Below, piece by piece: positions 52,778 through 62,571 of a DNA stretch of 64,000 nucleotides. Position numbers and translations under genes: made by a program. Numbering within the stretch: the stretch's first letter is position 1; each line of letters opens with the position of its first letter. This stretch comes from Hymenobacter lapidiphilus (lineage in GTDB: Bacteria > Bacteroidota > Bacteroidia > Cytophagales > Hymenobacteraceae). Under the pieces are notes generated by a model. That model was not told the DNA's origin. It ran no database searches and worked only from the letters and a program-made list of their open reading frames with translations. Where the stretch lies: contig NZ_QVLT01000012.1 in the NCBI RefSeq assembly GCF_003417065.2, forward strand, positions 62,001 to 126,000, read 5' to 3'.

Positions 52778-54078
52778 TAGAGAAGCTCTACCAGGGTTTC
52801 CAGACCCATGCCGCGGGAGCCTTTCACCAGCACCTGGCGGTTTGCCAGGGGGTTGGCGAGCAGCCAGGCAGCCGCCTCGGGTTTGGTGGCGAAGTGCAGC
52901 ATGCTGGAGTCGAGGGCAGCGGCCTGGGCCAGCTCGGGGCCGATGAGGATGACCGTGCCGAAGGGTAGGCCCTGCACCAGCCGGCCCAGCGAGCGGTGCT
53001 CGTCCTCACTCTCGGTACCCAGCTCAAACATGTCGCCCAGAATAACCACTTTGGCCGCCGGGTCGCCGGGGCGGGCCGCGAAGCTGCCCAGGGCGGCCGC
53101 CATACTGCTGGGGTTGGCGTTGTAGGCATCGAGCACCAGCTCGTTGCGGGCCGTGCGCACCTGCTGCGAGCGGTTGTTGCTAGGCTCGTAGGCGGCCAGC
53201 GCATCAGCAATGGCCTCAGCGGGCACCCCGAAGTAGGCTCCTACCGCGGCAGCAGCGGCGAGGTTGGCAAAGTTGTAGCCGCCCGTAATCTTTGCCTCCA
53301 CTACCTGGCCGCCGGATAACTCCATAACTACCTCGGGAGCCGCGCCAAGCAGCCGGGCCGGGTAGGTATCGGTGGGCCCGGGGTAGGTTACGCGCTCGGC
53401 TACCGGCGCGGCCAGGCCCGGCAGGCGGGCATCGAGCGTGTTCACGAAGGCCGTACCGCCTACCTGGGCCAGAAACCGGAACATCTCGCCTTTGCCTTTG
53501 GCAATACCCTCTACCCCGCCGAAACCTTCGAGGTGGGCTTTGCCTATATTGGTGATGAGGCCGTGCGTGGGCTCGGCCAGCCGGCACAGCTCCTCAATTT
53601 CGCCCTGGTGGTTGGCTCCCATCTCGATGATGGCCAGCTCGTGCGCGCCGGGCCGGATGCTGAGCAGCGTGAGCGGAACCCCAATGTGGTTGTTGAGGTT
53701 GCCTTGGGTGTACTGCACCCGGAACCGCTGGCTGAGGACAGCCTGCACCAGCTCTTTGGTGGTGGTTTTGCCGTTGGAGCCCGTAATGGCCAGCACCGGT
53801 ACAATCAGTTGGCGGCGGTGGTGCAGGGCCAGTTGCTGCAAGGCTACCAGCGGGTCGGGGGCGTAGGTGTAGCGGGTGGGGTCGGTGGCGGTCAGCTCGG
53901 CGTCGTCTGTCACGGCGAAGCGGGCACCTTTGGCCAGGGCCTGCGGCGCGAAGTCGCGGCCCCGGAAATTGGGACCGTTGAGGGCGAAGAACAACGTGCC
54001 ATCCTGGGGCTGGCGCGTGTCGGTGCTGACGGCTGATGCTTGCTGGAAGCGGGCGTAGAGGGCCGCGAGGTCTGCCAT
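52777..54078 (-). CDS. murF: UDP-MurNAc-tripeptide-D-alanyl-D-alanine ligase
   Basis: A 433-residue Mur ligase that adds D-Ala-D-Ala to the peptidoglycan precursor. The ATP motif is AITGSNGKTTTKELV. The N-terminal domain has STDTRQPQDGTLFFAL, and the C-terminal domain has VLDAYNANPSSMAAAL and VVILGDMFELG. Length fits MurF rather than MurE or MurC. It stands apart from the usual dcw cluster here. The ATG at 54078 is near the start of a divergent T9SS gene. Confidence 0.96.
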   Translation of the reverse strand: MADLAALYARFQQASAVSTDTRQPQDGTLFFALNGPNFRGRDFAPQALAKGARFAVTDDAELTATDPTRYTYAPDPLVALQQLALHHRRQLIVPVLAITGSNGKTTTKELVQAVLSQRFRVQYTQGNLNNHIGVPLTLLSIRPGAHELAIIEMGANHQGEIEELCRLAEPTHGLITNIGKAHLEGFGGVEGIAKGKGEMFRFLAQVGGTAFVNTLDARLPGLAAPVAERVTYPGPTDTYPARLLGAAPEVVMELSGGQVVEAKITGGYNFANLAAAAAVGAYFGVPAEAIADALAAYEPSNNRSQQVRTARNELVLDAYNANPSSMAAALGSFAARPGDPAAKVVILGDMFELGTESEDEHRSLGRLVQGLPFGTVILIGPELAQAAALDSSMLHFATKPEAAAWLLANPLANRQVLVKGSRGMGLETLVELL

Positions 54079-54120
54079 GCGATTTGTACCTAATTTTAAA
54101 AGCTAAACGAAAATCCGCTT

Positions 54121-56451
54121 ATGGCTATTTCTTTTCTGCCGAACAGCCGACGCTGGCTACCCGGGCTGGCCGTGGGCCTGCTGCTGACCGCTACGCAACC
54201 GGCCGCGGCCCAGCAGGCAGCCGGGTTCGGGTTTGAGTTCCGACCGATAGCAAAAGTAGTGCAGGCCGGCGACACGCTGCGCCAGGCCTGGGCCGGAGGA
54301 CTCAACTCGCCCCAGTTTTCCAACCTCGACCTCAATGCCGACCAGCAGCCCGACCTGCTGGTGTTCGACCGCATCAGCAACCGGGTGCTCCCGTTTCTGA
54401 GCGTGGCCACGGCTACCGGTCGGGCTTGGCAGTTCGCCCCCGAGTATGCTGCCCTGTTCCCGCCGGGCCTGCGCAGCTGGGTGCTGCTACGCGACTACGA
54501 CTGCGACGGCCGCCCCGACCTGTTTACGGCCGACGAGCGGGGCAGCAACATCCGCGTGTTCCGCAACGAGCCCGACGCGCAGGGCCGGCTGGCTTTCCGG
54601 CTCATCACTACGGTGCTCACGTATTTCGCGCCCAGCATCGGCGGCAACATCAATATTGCGGTGGGCGGCGACAATATGCCCGCCATTGAAGACGTGGACG
54701 GCGACGGCCGCCTCGACATAGTAACCACCGAGTTCGGTACCAACACACCCAGCCTGTATTTTTACCGCAACACCAGCACCGCGGCCTGCGGAGGCCTGAG
54801 CTTCGGGCTGGGTTCCGACTACTGGGGCGGCGTGCGCATCTGCGGCCACGGCTGCGGCGGCTTCACCTTCGCCCCCGACCAGTGCCGGCCCGCCCCGCAA
54901 CGCCCCACCCACAACACGGGCTATAACCTGGCCGTGTTTGATGTGGATGGCGACGGCCGCGCCGACTTGCTGACCGGCCGCACCAACTGCGCCGAAGTAA
55001 CCATACTGCGCAACGGAGGCACCGCCCAGCAGGCGCTGTTTTCGGCGGCCGGCCTGAACGCGCCCGCACCATTCAATGGCCAGGCCCCGCGGGTGCCCAA
55101 CCTGCCGGCCGCCTACCCGGCCGACGTGAACTTCGACGGTCGGCCCGACCTGCTGCTGGCCCCCAACCTGTTCGACAACCGCGACAACAACGACACCGTG
55201 GACACCCGCAACGCGGTGCAGCTCTACCGCAACACCGGCGCGGCCACCGGCCCGAAGCTGGCCCGCGAGCCGGCCGGGTTTCTGCACTCCGATATGCTGG
55301 ACGTGGGCGAGCAGGCCGCGCCTACCTTCGCCGACCTTGATGGCGACGGGCTGACCGATATGCTGGTGGGTGGCCTCAACCGCCCCGATGGCGGCGGGCT
55401 TTTCCGGGCGGCGCTGAGCTACTACCGCAACGTGGGCACCCGCCAGAAACCGGTTTTCAAGCTGCTTGATGCCGACTACCTGGGCCTGAGCCGCCGCAAG
55501 CTGGCCGCGCTGCGCCCGGTGCTGGCCGACCTCAACGAAGACGGCGGCCCGACCTGCTGTATTCGTCCTTCAGCCTGAAAGGCGGTGGTGGTACCGTAAG
55601 CTACGTGCTGAACACGGCCGCCGTCGGCCAGCCGGCCGCCTTCGATCTGGCGCGCCGTGGAGCTGCCCAACCTGCCGAACCAGCGCTACACCATGCCCGC
55701 CGTGGCCGATGTAGATGGCGACGGCCACCCCGATTTGCTGCTGGGCGTAACGGGCGCCTCGACGGCCTTCCCGGGCGGGCCGCTGCGCTACTACCGAAAC
55801 TCCGGCACCGGCGAGCTAAGCCAGCGTTTCCGCCTCGAAAACAACGACTACGGCCAGCTGCGCAACGCCGATGGCTCGCTGCCCGGCTTCCTGAGCCCGG
55901 TAGTGGCTGATTTCGACCGCGACGGCCGCCCCGACCTGCTCACGGCCGCCACCGACGGCACCGTTCAGTTCTTTGCTGACTTGCGCACCCAGCCCGCCAC
56001 GTTTGCGGGCCGCACCAACATTGTCTTCGACCCCCTCAATCAGCAACTGGAAGCAGCCCGCTGGGGCGGCTCGTTTGATATGCGCCTGGTGCCAGCTGCC
56101 GCCGACGTGAACGGCGACGGAGTGCCGGAGCTGTTTCTGGGCCAGGAAACCGGCGGCATCAGTTCGTTTGTGGGTCGGGGCGGACTAATAACCTCCTCCC
56201 CTGCCCCAGTCGTCCGCTCCGGCCCCGAGGTGCGCGTGTTCCCCAACCCCGCCACCGCCCAGGCCACCGTAGAAGCTACCGAACTCGTACGCCTGACGGT
56301 ACTCGACCTGCTGGGCCGCACGGTGCGCCCACAAACAGCGCCCGCCCGCGTGCATCAGGTGTCGGTTGCGGGCCTGGCTGCCGGTGTATACCTGGTACGC
56401 TCCCAGAATGAGGCCGGCGCCGTGAGCGTGCGGCGGCTGGAGGTGAAGTAG
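54121..56451 (+). pseudogene. FG-GAP/VCBS-repeat T9SS protein with a frame slip
   Basis: A secreted protein of about 776 residues. After a signal peptide ending AAAQQ, it has at least eight FG-GAP-like calcium-binding repeats with D-x-D-x-D-G motifs (for example DVDGDGRLDIV and DLDGDGLTDML). The end is a T9SS domain starting VFPNPATAQATVEA. The frame is lost near 55545 and regained near 55650: one base seems missing (a C run) and one extra. The segment between reads in a third frame as DLLYSSFSLKGGGGTVSY. The frame returns to the original one. Sequencing error or a true mutation are both possible. Confidence 0.75.
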
Positions 56452-56470
56452 GAGCCGAGGTAATAATCAC

Positions 56471-56567
56471 CTGTCATCCTGAACGGAGCGAAGGACCTGG
56501 TAAGGAGCTAACCAACTTATACCTGAATTAGCTTCTTACCAGTCCTTCGCTCCGCTCAGAATGACAG
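56471..56567. repeat. GTCATCCTGA-type inverted repeat
   Basis: Imperfect arms 56471-56509 and 56530-56567 with GAACGGAGCGAAGGACC. It lies between convergent genes and may also act as a terminator. Confidence 0.75.
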
Positions 56568-56577
56568 CGTTTTGACG

Positions 56578-57360
56578 CTATTGCATTACCTCAAACGCAT
56601 CTGCGTCCTGCAAAGCGGGGAAGCGCTGGCGGAACTCCAGCAGTTCGTCGCGGCGCAGGGTGCGGGTGATGGTGGTGGCCTGATTACCGACTTCGACCAG
56701 GTACTCGCCGCGCATATCGATGAGGGCCGAGTCGCCGGCGTAGTCGGCGCCGTTGCCGTCGCGGCCAATGCGGTTGACGCCCATCGTGTAGGCCACGTTT
56801 TCGATGGCCCGGGCCCGTAGCAGCGCTATCCAGGCGGTGCGGCGGGCGGCGGGCCAGTTGGCGGTGTACAGCAGCAGGTCGTAGGGCGCAGCCGGGTCGT
56901 TGCGGCTCCAGACGGGAAAGCGCAGGTCGTAGCACACCAGCGGGCAGATGCGCCAGCCCCGCCACTCCTCAATCAGCCGCGCCGTGCCCGCCTCGTACAC
57001 GGTATGCTCGCCGGCCATGGTAAAGCGGTGGCGCTTGTCGTAATGGCTCCATGAGCCATCGGGGCGCACCCACAACAGCCGGTTGAAATACGCTCCGCCC
57101 TCCTCCACCATCAGGCTGCCGGTTACCACCGCATCGTGGGTGGCAGCCAACTGCTGCATCCAGGCCAGGGTGGGGCCGTTGGTGGGTTCGGCCAGCCCCT
57201 GCGGCGTCATACTGAAACCGGTCGTGAACATTTCGGGCAGCACCAGCAGATCGGTGGGCACCGAAATGGTAGCGGCCTGATGCTCCAGGTGCTGCCGGTT
57301 GGCCACCGGCTCGTGCCAGTGCAGGCTGGTCTGGATGAAGGAAACGGTGAGATGGGACAA
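56578..57360 (-). CDS. Nitrilase-family omega-amidase
   Basis: A 260-residue amidohydrolase. The catalytic triad is visible: Glu in LVLPEMFTTGF, Lys in YDKRHRFTMAG and Cys in LVCYDLRFPVW. It matches the YafV/Nit2 omega-amidases that hydrolyse alpha-ketoglutaramate. The start is a TTG at 57360, since no ATG fits. It lies 74 bp downstream of an aminotransferase gene on the same strand, and the two would form the glutamine transaminase/omega-amidase pathway. Confidence 0.92.
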   Translation of the reverse strand: MSHLTVSFIQTSLHWHEPVANRQHLEHQAATISVPTDLLVLPEMFTTGFSMTPQGLAEPTNGPTLAWMQQLAATHDAVVTGSLMVEEGGAYFNRLLWVRPDGSWSHYDKRHRFTMAGEHTVYEAGTARLIEEWRGWRICPLVCYDLRFPVWSRNDPAAPYDLLLYTANWPAARRTAWIALLRARAIENVAYTMGVNRIGRDGNGADYAGDSALIDMRGEYLVEVGNQATTITRTLRRDELLEFRQRFPALQDADAFEVMQ

Positions 57361-57434
57361 GGCAGAGGCAGTTTGAGGCAGCGGTATATCCTAAAAATAG
57401 GATAAATAAACGAGCCCGCTGCCTACCTGGCTGC

Positions 57435-58613
57435 CTACTTCACCCAGTCAGCCTGCTGCAGGCCGGTTAGCCGCGCGGCAGCGGCGCGCAGGGTTTCCTC
57501 GGTTTTGGCAAAGCAGAAGCGCACCAGCCGGGCATCGTGGCCATTATGGTAGAAGGCCGACAGCGGCACCACGGCCACACCGCTTTCCTGGGTGAGCCGG
57601 CGGGTAAACGTGCGGTCGTCGAGGCCCGGGGCTAGGTTCTGGAAACCGGCCACCTGAAAGTAGCCGCCCCCGGAAGGCAGCAGTTCGAAGCCGGTGGGCG
57701 CCAGCAACTCGCGTAGCAGGTCGCGCTTCTGCTGATAGAAAGCCGGCAGACTTTCATACAGCGCGGCATCAGGCAGCACGTCGGCCAGCGCGTGCTGGGT
57801 GGGCGTGCTCACGCTGAAGGTGATGAACTGATGCACCCGGCGCAGCTCGGCCGTAAGCGCTGGCGGAGCCAGGCAATAGCCCACTTTCCAGCCGGTAGCG
57901 TGGTAGGTTTTGCCAAACGACGACAGCACGAAGGCCCGCGCCCGCAGCTCGGGGTGGGCCGACACGCTGTTGTGCGCAGCCCCGTCGAATACCATGTGCT
58001 CGTACACTTCGTCGCTGAGCAGCAGCGTATCGGTGTCGCGTAGCAGGCCCGCCAGCGTGTCGAGGTCGGCAGATGAAAGCACGGCGCCGGTGGGGTTGTG
58101 GGGCGAGTTGATGAGCACGAGCCGGGTGCGGGGCGAAAGGGCCGCCGCCACCCGGTCCCAGTCGGGCCGGAAATCGGGCGCCGACAGCGGCACGTATACC
58201 GGCACGCCGCCCTGCAGGCGCACGGCCGGGGCATACAAATCGTAGGCCGGCTCCAGCAGCAGCACCTCATCTCCCGGGCGCACTACGGCGGCCATTACCG
58301 CATACAGACCCTCGGTGGCGCCACTGGTTACGGTAATTTCGGTGGCCGGATCGGGAGTATAGCCGTAGCGACGGGCGGTTTGCTGGCTGATGGCCTCGCG
58401 CAGCCGCGGCAGGCCGGGCATGGGCGCGTACTGTTGATGGCCGGGCGTGAGCACGTGGCGGGCCAGCGCTTCCAGCAGCGGCCGGGGCGGGTCATAATCC
58501 GGAAAACCCTGGGCCAGGTTGATGGCCTCGTGCTCCTGGGCTAGCTGCGTCATCACCGAGAAGATACTGGTGCCCACATCGGGCAGCTTGGAAGTGAAAG
58601 CGGGAGTAGACAT
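57435..58613 (-). CDS. PLP-dependent aminotransferase (YbdL/KAT type)
   Basis: A 392-residue fold type I aminotransferase. The PLP Lys is in LSSFGKTYHATGWKVGY, and NSPHNPTG and the final VRFCFAK arginine bind the substrate. It resembles methionine or glutamine aminotransferases, which use glutamine and 2-oxo-4-methylthiobutanoate. The ATG at 58613 (MSTPAFTSKLPDVG) is used; the longer frame from 58679 crosses an inverted repeat. It precedes the omega-amidase gene in the same direction. Confidence 0.93.
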   Translation of the reverse strand: MSTPAFTSKLPDVGTSIFSVMTQLAQEHEAINLAQGFPDYDPPRPLLEALARHVLTPGHQQYAPMPGLPRLREAISQQTARRYGYTPDPATEITVTSGATEGLYAVMAAVVRPGDEVLLLEPAYDLYAPAVRLQGGVPVYVPLSAPDFRPDWDRVAAALSPRTRLVLINSPHNPTGAVLSSADLDTLAGLLRDTDTLLLSDEVYEHMVFDGAAHNSVSAHPELRARAFVLSSFGKTYHATGWKVGYCLAPPALTAELRRVHQFITFSVSTPTQHALADVLPDAALYESLPAFYQQKRDLLRELLAPTGFELLPSGGGYFQVAGFQNLAPGLDDRTFTRRLTQESGVAVVPLSAFYHNGHDARLVRFCFAKTEETLRAAAARLTGLQQADWVK

Positions 58614-58638
58614 GGATGGGAATAGCTTACGGTAAAAC

Positions 58639-58745
58639 AGAACGTCATTCAGAGCGAAGCGAAGAATCTCGCGGGCCAAAGTAACTCCTGATGTTGAGTT
58701 TACCTTGGTCCGCGAGATTCTTCGCTTCGCTCTGAATGACGTTCT
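58639..58745. repeat. Inverted repeat with about 40-bp arms
   Basis: Arms 58639-58678 and 58706-58745 are 40 nt with one mismatch. They share the ACGTCATTC core of the family. It lies between msrA and the aminotransferase gene, which are on the same strand. Confidence 0.85.
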
Positions 58746-58765
58746 ATTATAATGCGCTTTAAACC

Positions 58766-59461
58766 CTACAGCGGGTTCTTGAGCAGCTCGGGGAATTTCT
58801 TGCGGAACTTCTCCACTTTGGGCATCGAGACGCTTTGCACGTAGCCTACTTCGGGGTGCAGGCGGTAGTAGCCCTGGTGGTATTCTTCGGCGGGCCAGAA
58901 TTTCTGGAACGGCACCACCTGCGTCACGATGGGGTTGCCGTACTCCTTGCTGGCATTTACCCGCGCAATGGCATCGTCAATGACTTTCTTCTCCTCGGGA
59001 GTGCGGTAGAAGGCTACCGAGCGGTACTGTGGGCCCGCATCGGGACCCTGGCGGTTGAGCGTGGTGGGGTCGTGGGCGGCGCGAAAAAACACGTCAACCA
59101 GCGTGGCGTAGCTCACTACTTTGGGGTCGTAGTACAGCTGAATGGACTCGGCGTGGCCGGTTTCGCCGCGGCCCACCTGCTCGTAGGTAGGGTTGGCCTC
59201 GGGGCCGCCGCTGTAGCCCGACACTACGGCTTTTACGCCCTTTATCTCCTCGAATACTTCTTCGGTGCACCAGAAGCAGCCCCCCGCAAAGTCGGCCGTG
59301 GCCAGGCCGGTCATATCGGCCGGTGCAGGGCCCGCCGTAGAGCGGACGGCAGCGGAGCCTTGGGCGGCAGCGGTTTTCTGGGCTTCGGCGGGCCGCTCGG
59401 AGCAGGCGGTCAGCAGCAGAATGCAGACGGCCGCAAGGCCGTTTTTCAGTAGGTTGGTCAT
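58766..59461 (-). CDS. msrA: Peptide-methionine (S)-S-oxide reductase, lipoprotein
   Basis: A 231-residue MsrA that repairs methionine sulfoxide in proteins. The catalytic Cys is in GGCFWCTEEVFEE. The further motifs are VSGYSGGPEANPTYEQVGRG, HAESIQLYYDP and EYHQGYYRLHPE. The N-terminus is a lipoprotein signal (CILLLTAC, about residue 20), so it acts outside the cytoplasm. It is followed by the aminotransferase and omega-amidase genes. The ATG at 59461 is used. Confidence 0.96.
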   Translation of the reverse strand: MTNLLKNGLAAVCILLLTACSERPAEAQKTAAAQGSAAVRSTAGPAPADMTGLATADFAGGCFWCTEEVFEEIKGVKAVVSGYSGGPEANPTYEQVGRGETGHAESIQLYYDPKVVSYATLVDVFFRAAHDPTTLNRQGPDAGPQYRSVAFYRTPEEKKVIDDAIARVNASKEYGNPIVTQVVPFQKFWPAEEYHQGYYRLHPEVGYVQSVSMPKVEKFRKKFPELLKNPL

Positions 59462-59606
59462 GTGCTTACAGACAAAATGTTGCGGCAGAAAGTTTGCCGG
59501 CCAGGTGGGGTTGCGCCTACATACGCGGCTCCGCCCCTGCCCGGACGTGGGGCGGGACTTGCATTCGGGCCGGCCGGGTGGTTTCTTCGGGTTCCGCTAA
59601 CTTGTT

Positions 59607-62486
59607 TTGTCTGTGCGTATTCTGCTTTCTGCCGCGCTGGCTTTGCTGGCCGCTTTGCCCGCTGCTGCCCAAACGCTGCTGCCCATTGAACAGCAGGTGC
59701 CTGCCCGGGTGCGCTGGTACGAGATGCGCACGCCCCACTTCCAGGTGGTGTATCCCGCGGGATTTGAGGAGCAGGCCCGGCGCACGGCCCGGCGGCTGGA
59801 GCAGGTGCACGAGCCGGCCGCCGCCTCGCTTGGGGCTGCCGCCCGGCCCGTTACGGTGGTGTTGCAAACCCGCACAACCGTTGGCAACGGCTTCGTTACG
59901 CTGCTGCCGCGCCACTCCGAGTTTTTTACCACCTTCCCGCAGAATCCCTACCTGGTGGGTACGCTCGACTGGCTCGACCAGCTGACGGTGCACGAGTACC
60001 GCCACGTGGTGCAGTTCGATAAGGCTCACCGGGGCGTGGGGCAGCTGGGCTACCTGTTTGGCGGCTTCGGCGGGCTGGGCTTAACCACGCTGGGCGTGCC
60101 CGACTGGTTTGCAGAGGGCGACGCGGTGGGCACCGAAACGGCCCTCACGCGCAGCGGCCGGGGCCGAATTCCGAACTTCGGGGCCTACTACCGGGCCAAC
60201 CTGCTGGCCGGCCGGCGCTACTCCTACGCCGAGGCCACGGGCGGCTCGTTCCGCCACTACGTGCCCAACCATTACGTGCTGGGCTACTACCTCACCACCC
60301 GCCTCAAGCGCACCGCCGGCCCCACCGCCTGGGCCCAGGTGCTCGACCGTTACTACGATTTTCCGGTTTACCCCTTCTCGTTTTCCGACAAGCTACGCCG
60401 CCTCACCGGCCTGCGCTCCGACGACCTGTACACCCAAACCACCCAGGAGCTCGACAGCCTTTGGAAGGCCCAGCAAACCGGCCGGGCCCTGACGCCGGCC
60501 CGCGACTTTGCGGTGGAAGCTTCCGAAAAAGTCTTTACCGAATACCAATACCCGCAGTACCTGACCGACAGCACCGTGCTGGCCCTGAAAAGTGGACTGG
60601 GCCACACGCCCCGGCTGGTAGAACTGACCCGGGGCCAGGCCGAGCGCACCCGGCTGGTGCTGGGCCTGCACCACAACCCCGAGCAGCTGTCGGTGGGCGG
60701 CAGCAAGGCCGCGTGGCTGGAGTTTCGCTACCACCCGCGCTGGCAGCAGCAGGTGTACTCCGAACTGCGGGTGCTCGACCTGGCCACTGGCCGCCTGAGC
60801 CGCCCGGGCCGCCGCACCCGCTACACGGCCGCCGTGCTGTCGCCCGATGGCCGCCGGCTGCTGGCCGTGAGCACCGACTCGGCCTACCAGCACCGCCTGC
60901 ACCTGCTCGATACCGAAACCGGCCGCGTGCTGCGCACCTTCGAAAACCCCGCCAACGCGCCCTATCTGCACCCGCGCTTCGGGGCCGATGGGCGCACGGC
61001 GGCCGTAGTACGGCTGGAAACGGCCGGCAAGTGCCTGGAGCTGCTCGAAGTGGAAAGCGGCACAGCTCAAACCGTGCTGCCGGCCACCAACGACAATATT
61101 TCGCACCCTCAGCCCGGGCCGGGCTACGTGTTGTTCAACTCGCCTCGCAGTGGGCAGGATGAGATTTACGCCGTGCAGACAGCTACCGGCCAGGTGCAGC
61201 CGGTAACCAGCCGGCCGGTGGGCAGCTACCACGCCACCATCAGCCCCGACGGGCAACGGCTGGCCTTCCACGAAATAAGGGCCCAGGGCAGCCGAGTGGC
61301 AGAGATGCCGCTGCGTCCCGCCACCTGGCCGGCAGCCCTGCCGGCTGGCAGGCCCGATGCCGCCCCTGCAGACTTATACGCCGACGAGCTGACTGCCCGC
61401 GAGCCGGGCGCGGCTACCGTAGGCCCGCTGCTGCCCCTCGATTCGGTAGCCGGGCCGCCGCTGACGCCGCGCCGCTACCGGCGCCTGCCCCACGCGCCCA
61501 ACCTCTATGGCTGGGGTTTTGTGCAGAGCCCGGGCGGCACCGGCCTGAGCCTCGGCCTGCGCGCCCAGGATGTGCTGAGCACCACCCAGGCCGTGGCGGG
61601 CCTGGGCTTCGACGGCACCGAGCGCACCGGCCGCGTATTCTCCGATATCAGCTATCAGGGCCTGGGGCCGGTACTCGATTTCGGGCTGGAGCACGGGGGC
61701 CGACGGGCCGGATTACTGCTGCCCAATGGGGCCGTGGCCGAGGACCGGTGGCGCTACACCCGCCTGAGTGTGGGCAGCCGCCTGCCGCTGGTGCTTACCA
61801 CCTCCCGCATGCTCACTTCGCTTACGGTGGGCGCGTTTTATCAGCTGGAGCAAACGCAGGGCTACGAGCTGCCGGCGCGGTTTATCAACGAGGTAGGCCG
61901 CCAGCCGCTGCACGCGCTGCTGGGCAGCTTCAGCTTCAGCCGCACGCTGCGCCAGAGCTACCGCGACGTAGCGCCGCGCTGGGGCCAGAGCCTGCTGCTA
62001 ACCGGCCGCGACACGCCCTTCGGCACCAAGGGTTTGCAGGCCCGGCAGCTGGCGGCGCAGGGCAGCCTGTTTCTGCCCGGCATCGGACTGCACCACGCTT
62101 TGCGCCTGCGGGCCGGCTACCAGTACCAGCAGCAGCGCGAGTACCGGTTCGGGGCGGCCGTTTTCTACCCCCGGGGCCTGCCCTACCTAAGCTTCGACCG
62201 GCTCACGTCTCTCAGCGGCGAGTACCGGCTGCCCTTGGCCGATGTGCACTGGCAGCTCACGCGCCTGCTCTACGTGCAGCGCCTCAAGGCCAACATCTTC
62301 CTCGATTACGTCCGGGGCGAGTCGGGCCCGCGGCACAACGCCTACCACTCGGCCGGCTTCGACGTATCGGCCGTTTTCAACCCGCTGCGGCTGCGCACAC
62401 CTCTGGAAGTGGGCCTGCGCACGGTGTACAACTCGTACTACGGCACCTGGGAAGTGCAGCCCCTGGTGCTTAATATCGGGTTTTGA
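59607..62486 (+). CDS. Secreted gluzincin-like protein with beta-propeller and barrel-like regions
   Basis: A 959-residue exported protein with a signal peptide (ending LPAAAQ). The first part has a zinc protease-like site, VHEYRHVVQF (about residue 128), with the downstream Glu in WFAEGDAVG, so it looks like a gluzincin. Residues about 300-560 form WD40/TolB-like repeats (LSPDGRRLLAVS, ISPDGQRLAFHE). The last 330 residues are beta-rich and end in a strand like those of outer-membrane barrels (VQPLVLNIGF). The start is TTG at 59607, with GTG at 59613 as an alternative. This looks like a surface protein. Confidence 0.85.
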   Translation: MSVRILLSAALALLAALPAAAQTLLPIEQQVPARVRWYEMRTPHFQVVYPAGFEEQARRTARRLEQVHEPAAASLGAAARPVTVVLQTRTTVGNGFVTLLPRHSEFFTTFPQNPYLVGTLDWLDQLTVHEYRHVVQFDKAHRGVGQLGYLFGGFGGLGLTTLGVPDWFAEGDAVGTETALTRSGRGRIPNFGAYYRANLLAGRRYSYAEATGGSFRHYVPNHYVLGYYLTTRLKRTAGPTAWAQVLDRYYDFPVYPFSFSDKLRRLTGLRSDDLYTQTTQELDSLWKAQQTGRALTPARDFAVEASEKVFTEYQYPQYLTDSTVLALKSGLGHTPRLVELTRGQAERTRLVLGLHHNPEQLSVGGSKAAWLEFRYHPRWQQQVYSELRVLDLATGRLSRPGRRTRYTAAVLSPDGRRLLAVSTDSAYQHRLHLLDTETGRVLRTFENPANAPYLHPRFGADGRTAAVVRLETAGKCLELLEVESGTAQTVLPATNDNISHPQPGPGYVLFNSPRSGQDEIYAVQTATGQVQPVTSRPVGSYHATISPDGQRLAFHEIRAQGSRVAEMPLRPATWPAALPAGRPDAAPADLYADELTAREPGAATVGPLLPLDSVAGPPLTPRRYRRLPHAPNLYGWGFVQSPGGTGLSLGLRAQDVLSTTQAVAGLGFDGTERTGRVFSDISYQGLGPVLDFGLEHGGRRAGLLLPNGAVAEDRWRYTRLSVGSRLPLVLTTSRMLTSLTVGAFYQLEQTQGYELPARFINEVGRQPLHALLGSFSFSRTLRQSYRDVAPRWGQSLLLTGRDTPFGTKGLQARQLAAQGSLFLPGIGLHHALRLRAGYQYQQQREYRFGAAVFYPRGLPYLSFDRLTSLSGEYRLPLADVHWQLTRLLYVQRLKANIFLDYVRGESGPRHNAYHSAGFDVSAVFNPLRLRTPLEVGLRTVYNSYYGTWEVQPLVLNIGF

Positions 62487-62504
62487 TTTGGGGCTTAGGC
62501 ACTT

Positions 62505-62570
62505 GGGTTTTAGGGATTAGATGACGAGCGGACGTTTCGGCCCCGTCCGCTCGTCATCTAAACCCTAAAA
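62505..62570. terminator. Long hairpin between convergent genes
   Basis: GATGACGAGCGGACG and its complement form the core stem, extended by GGTTTTAGGG and its complement. It lies between the 959-residue gene and the META-like lipoprotein gene. Confidence 0.65.
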
Positions 62571-62571
62571 C

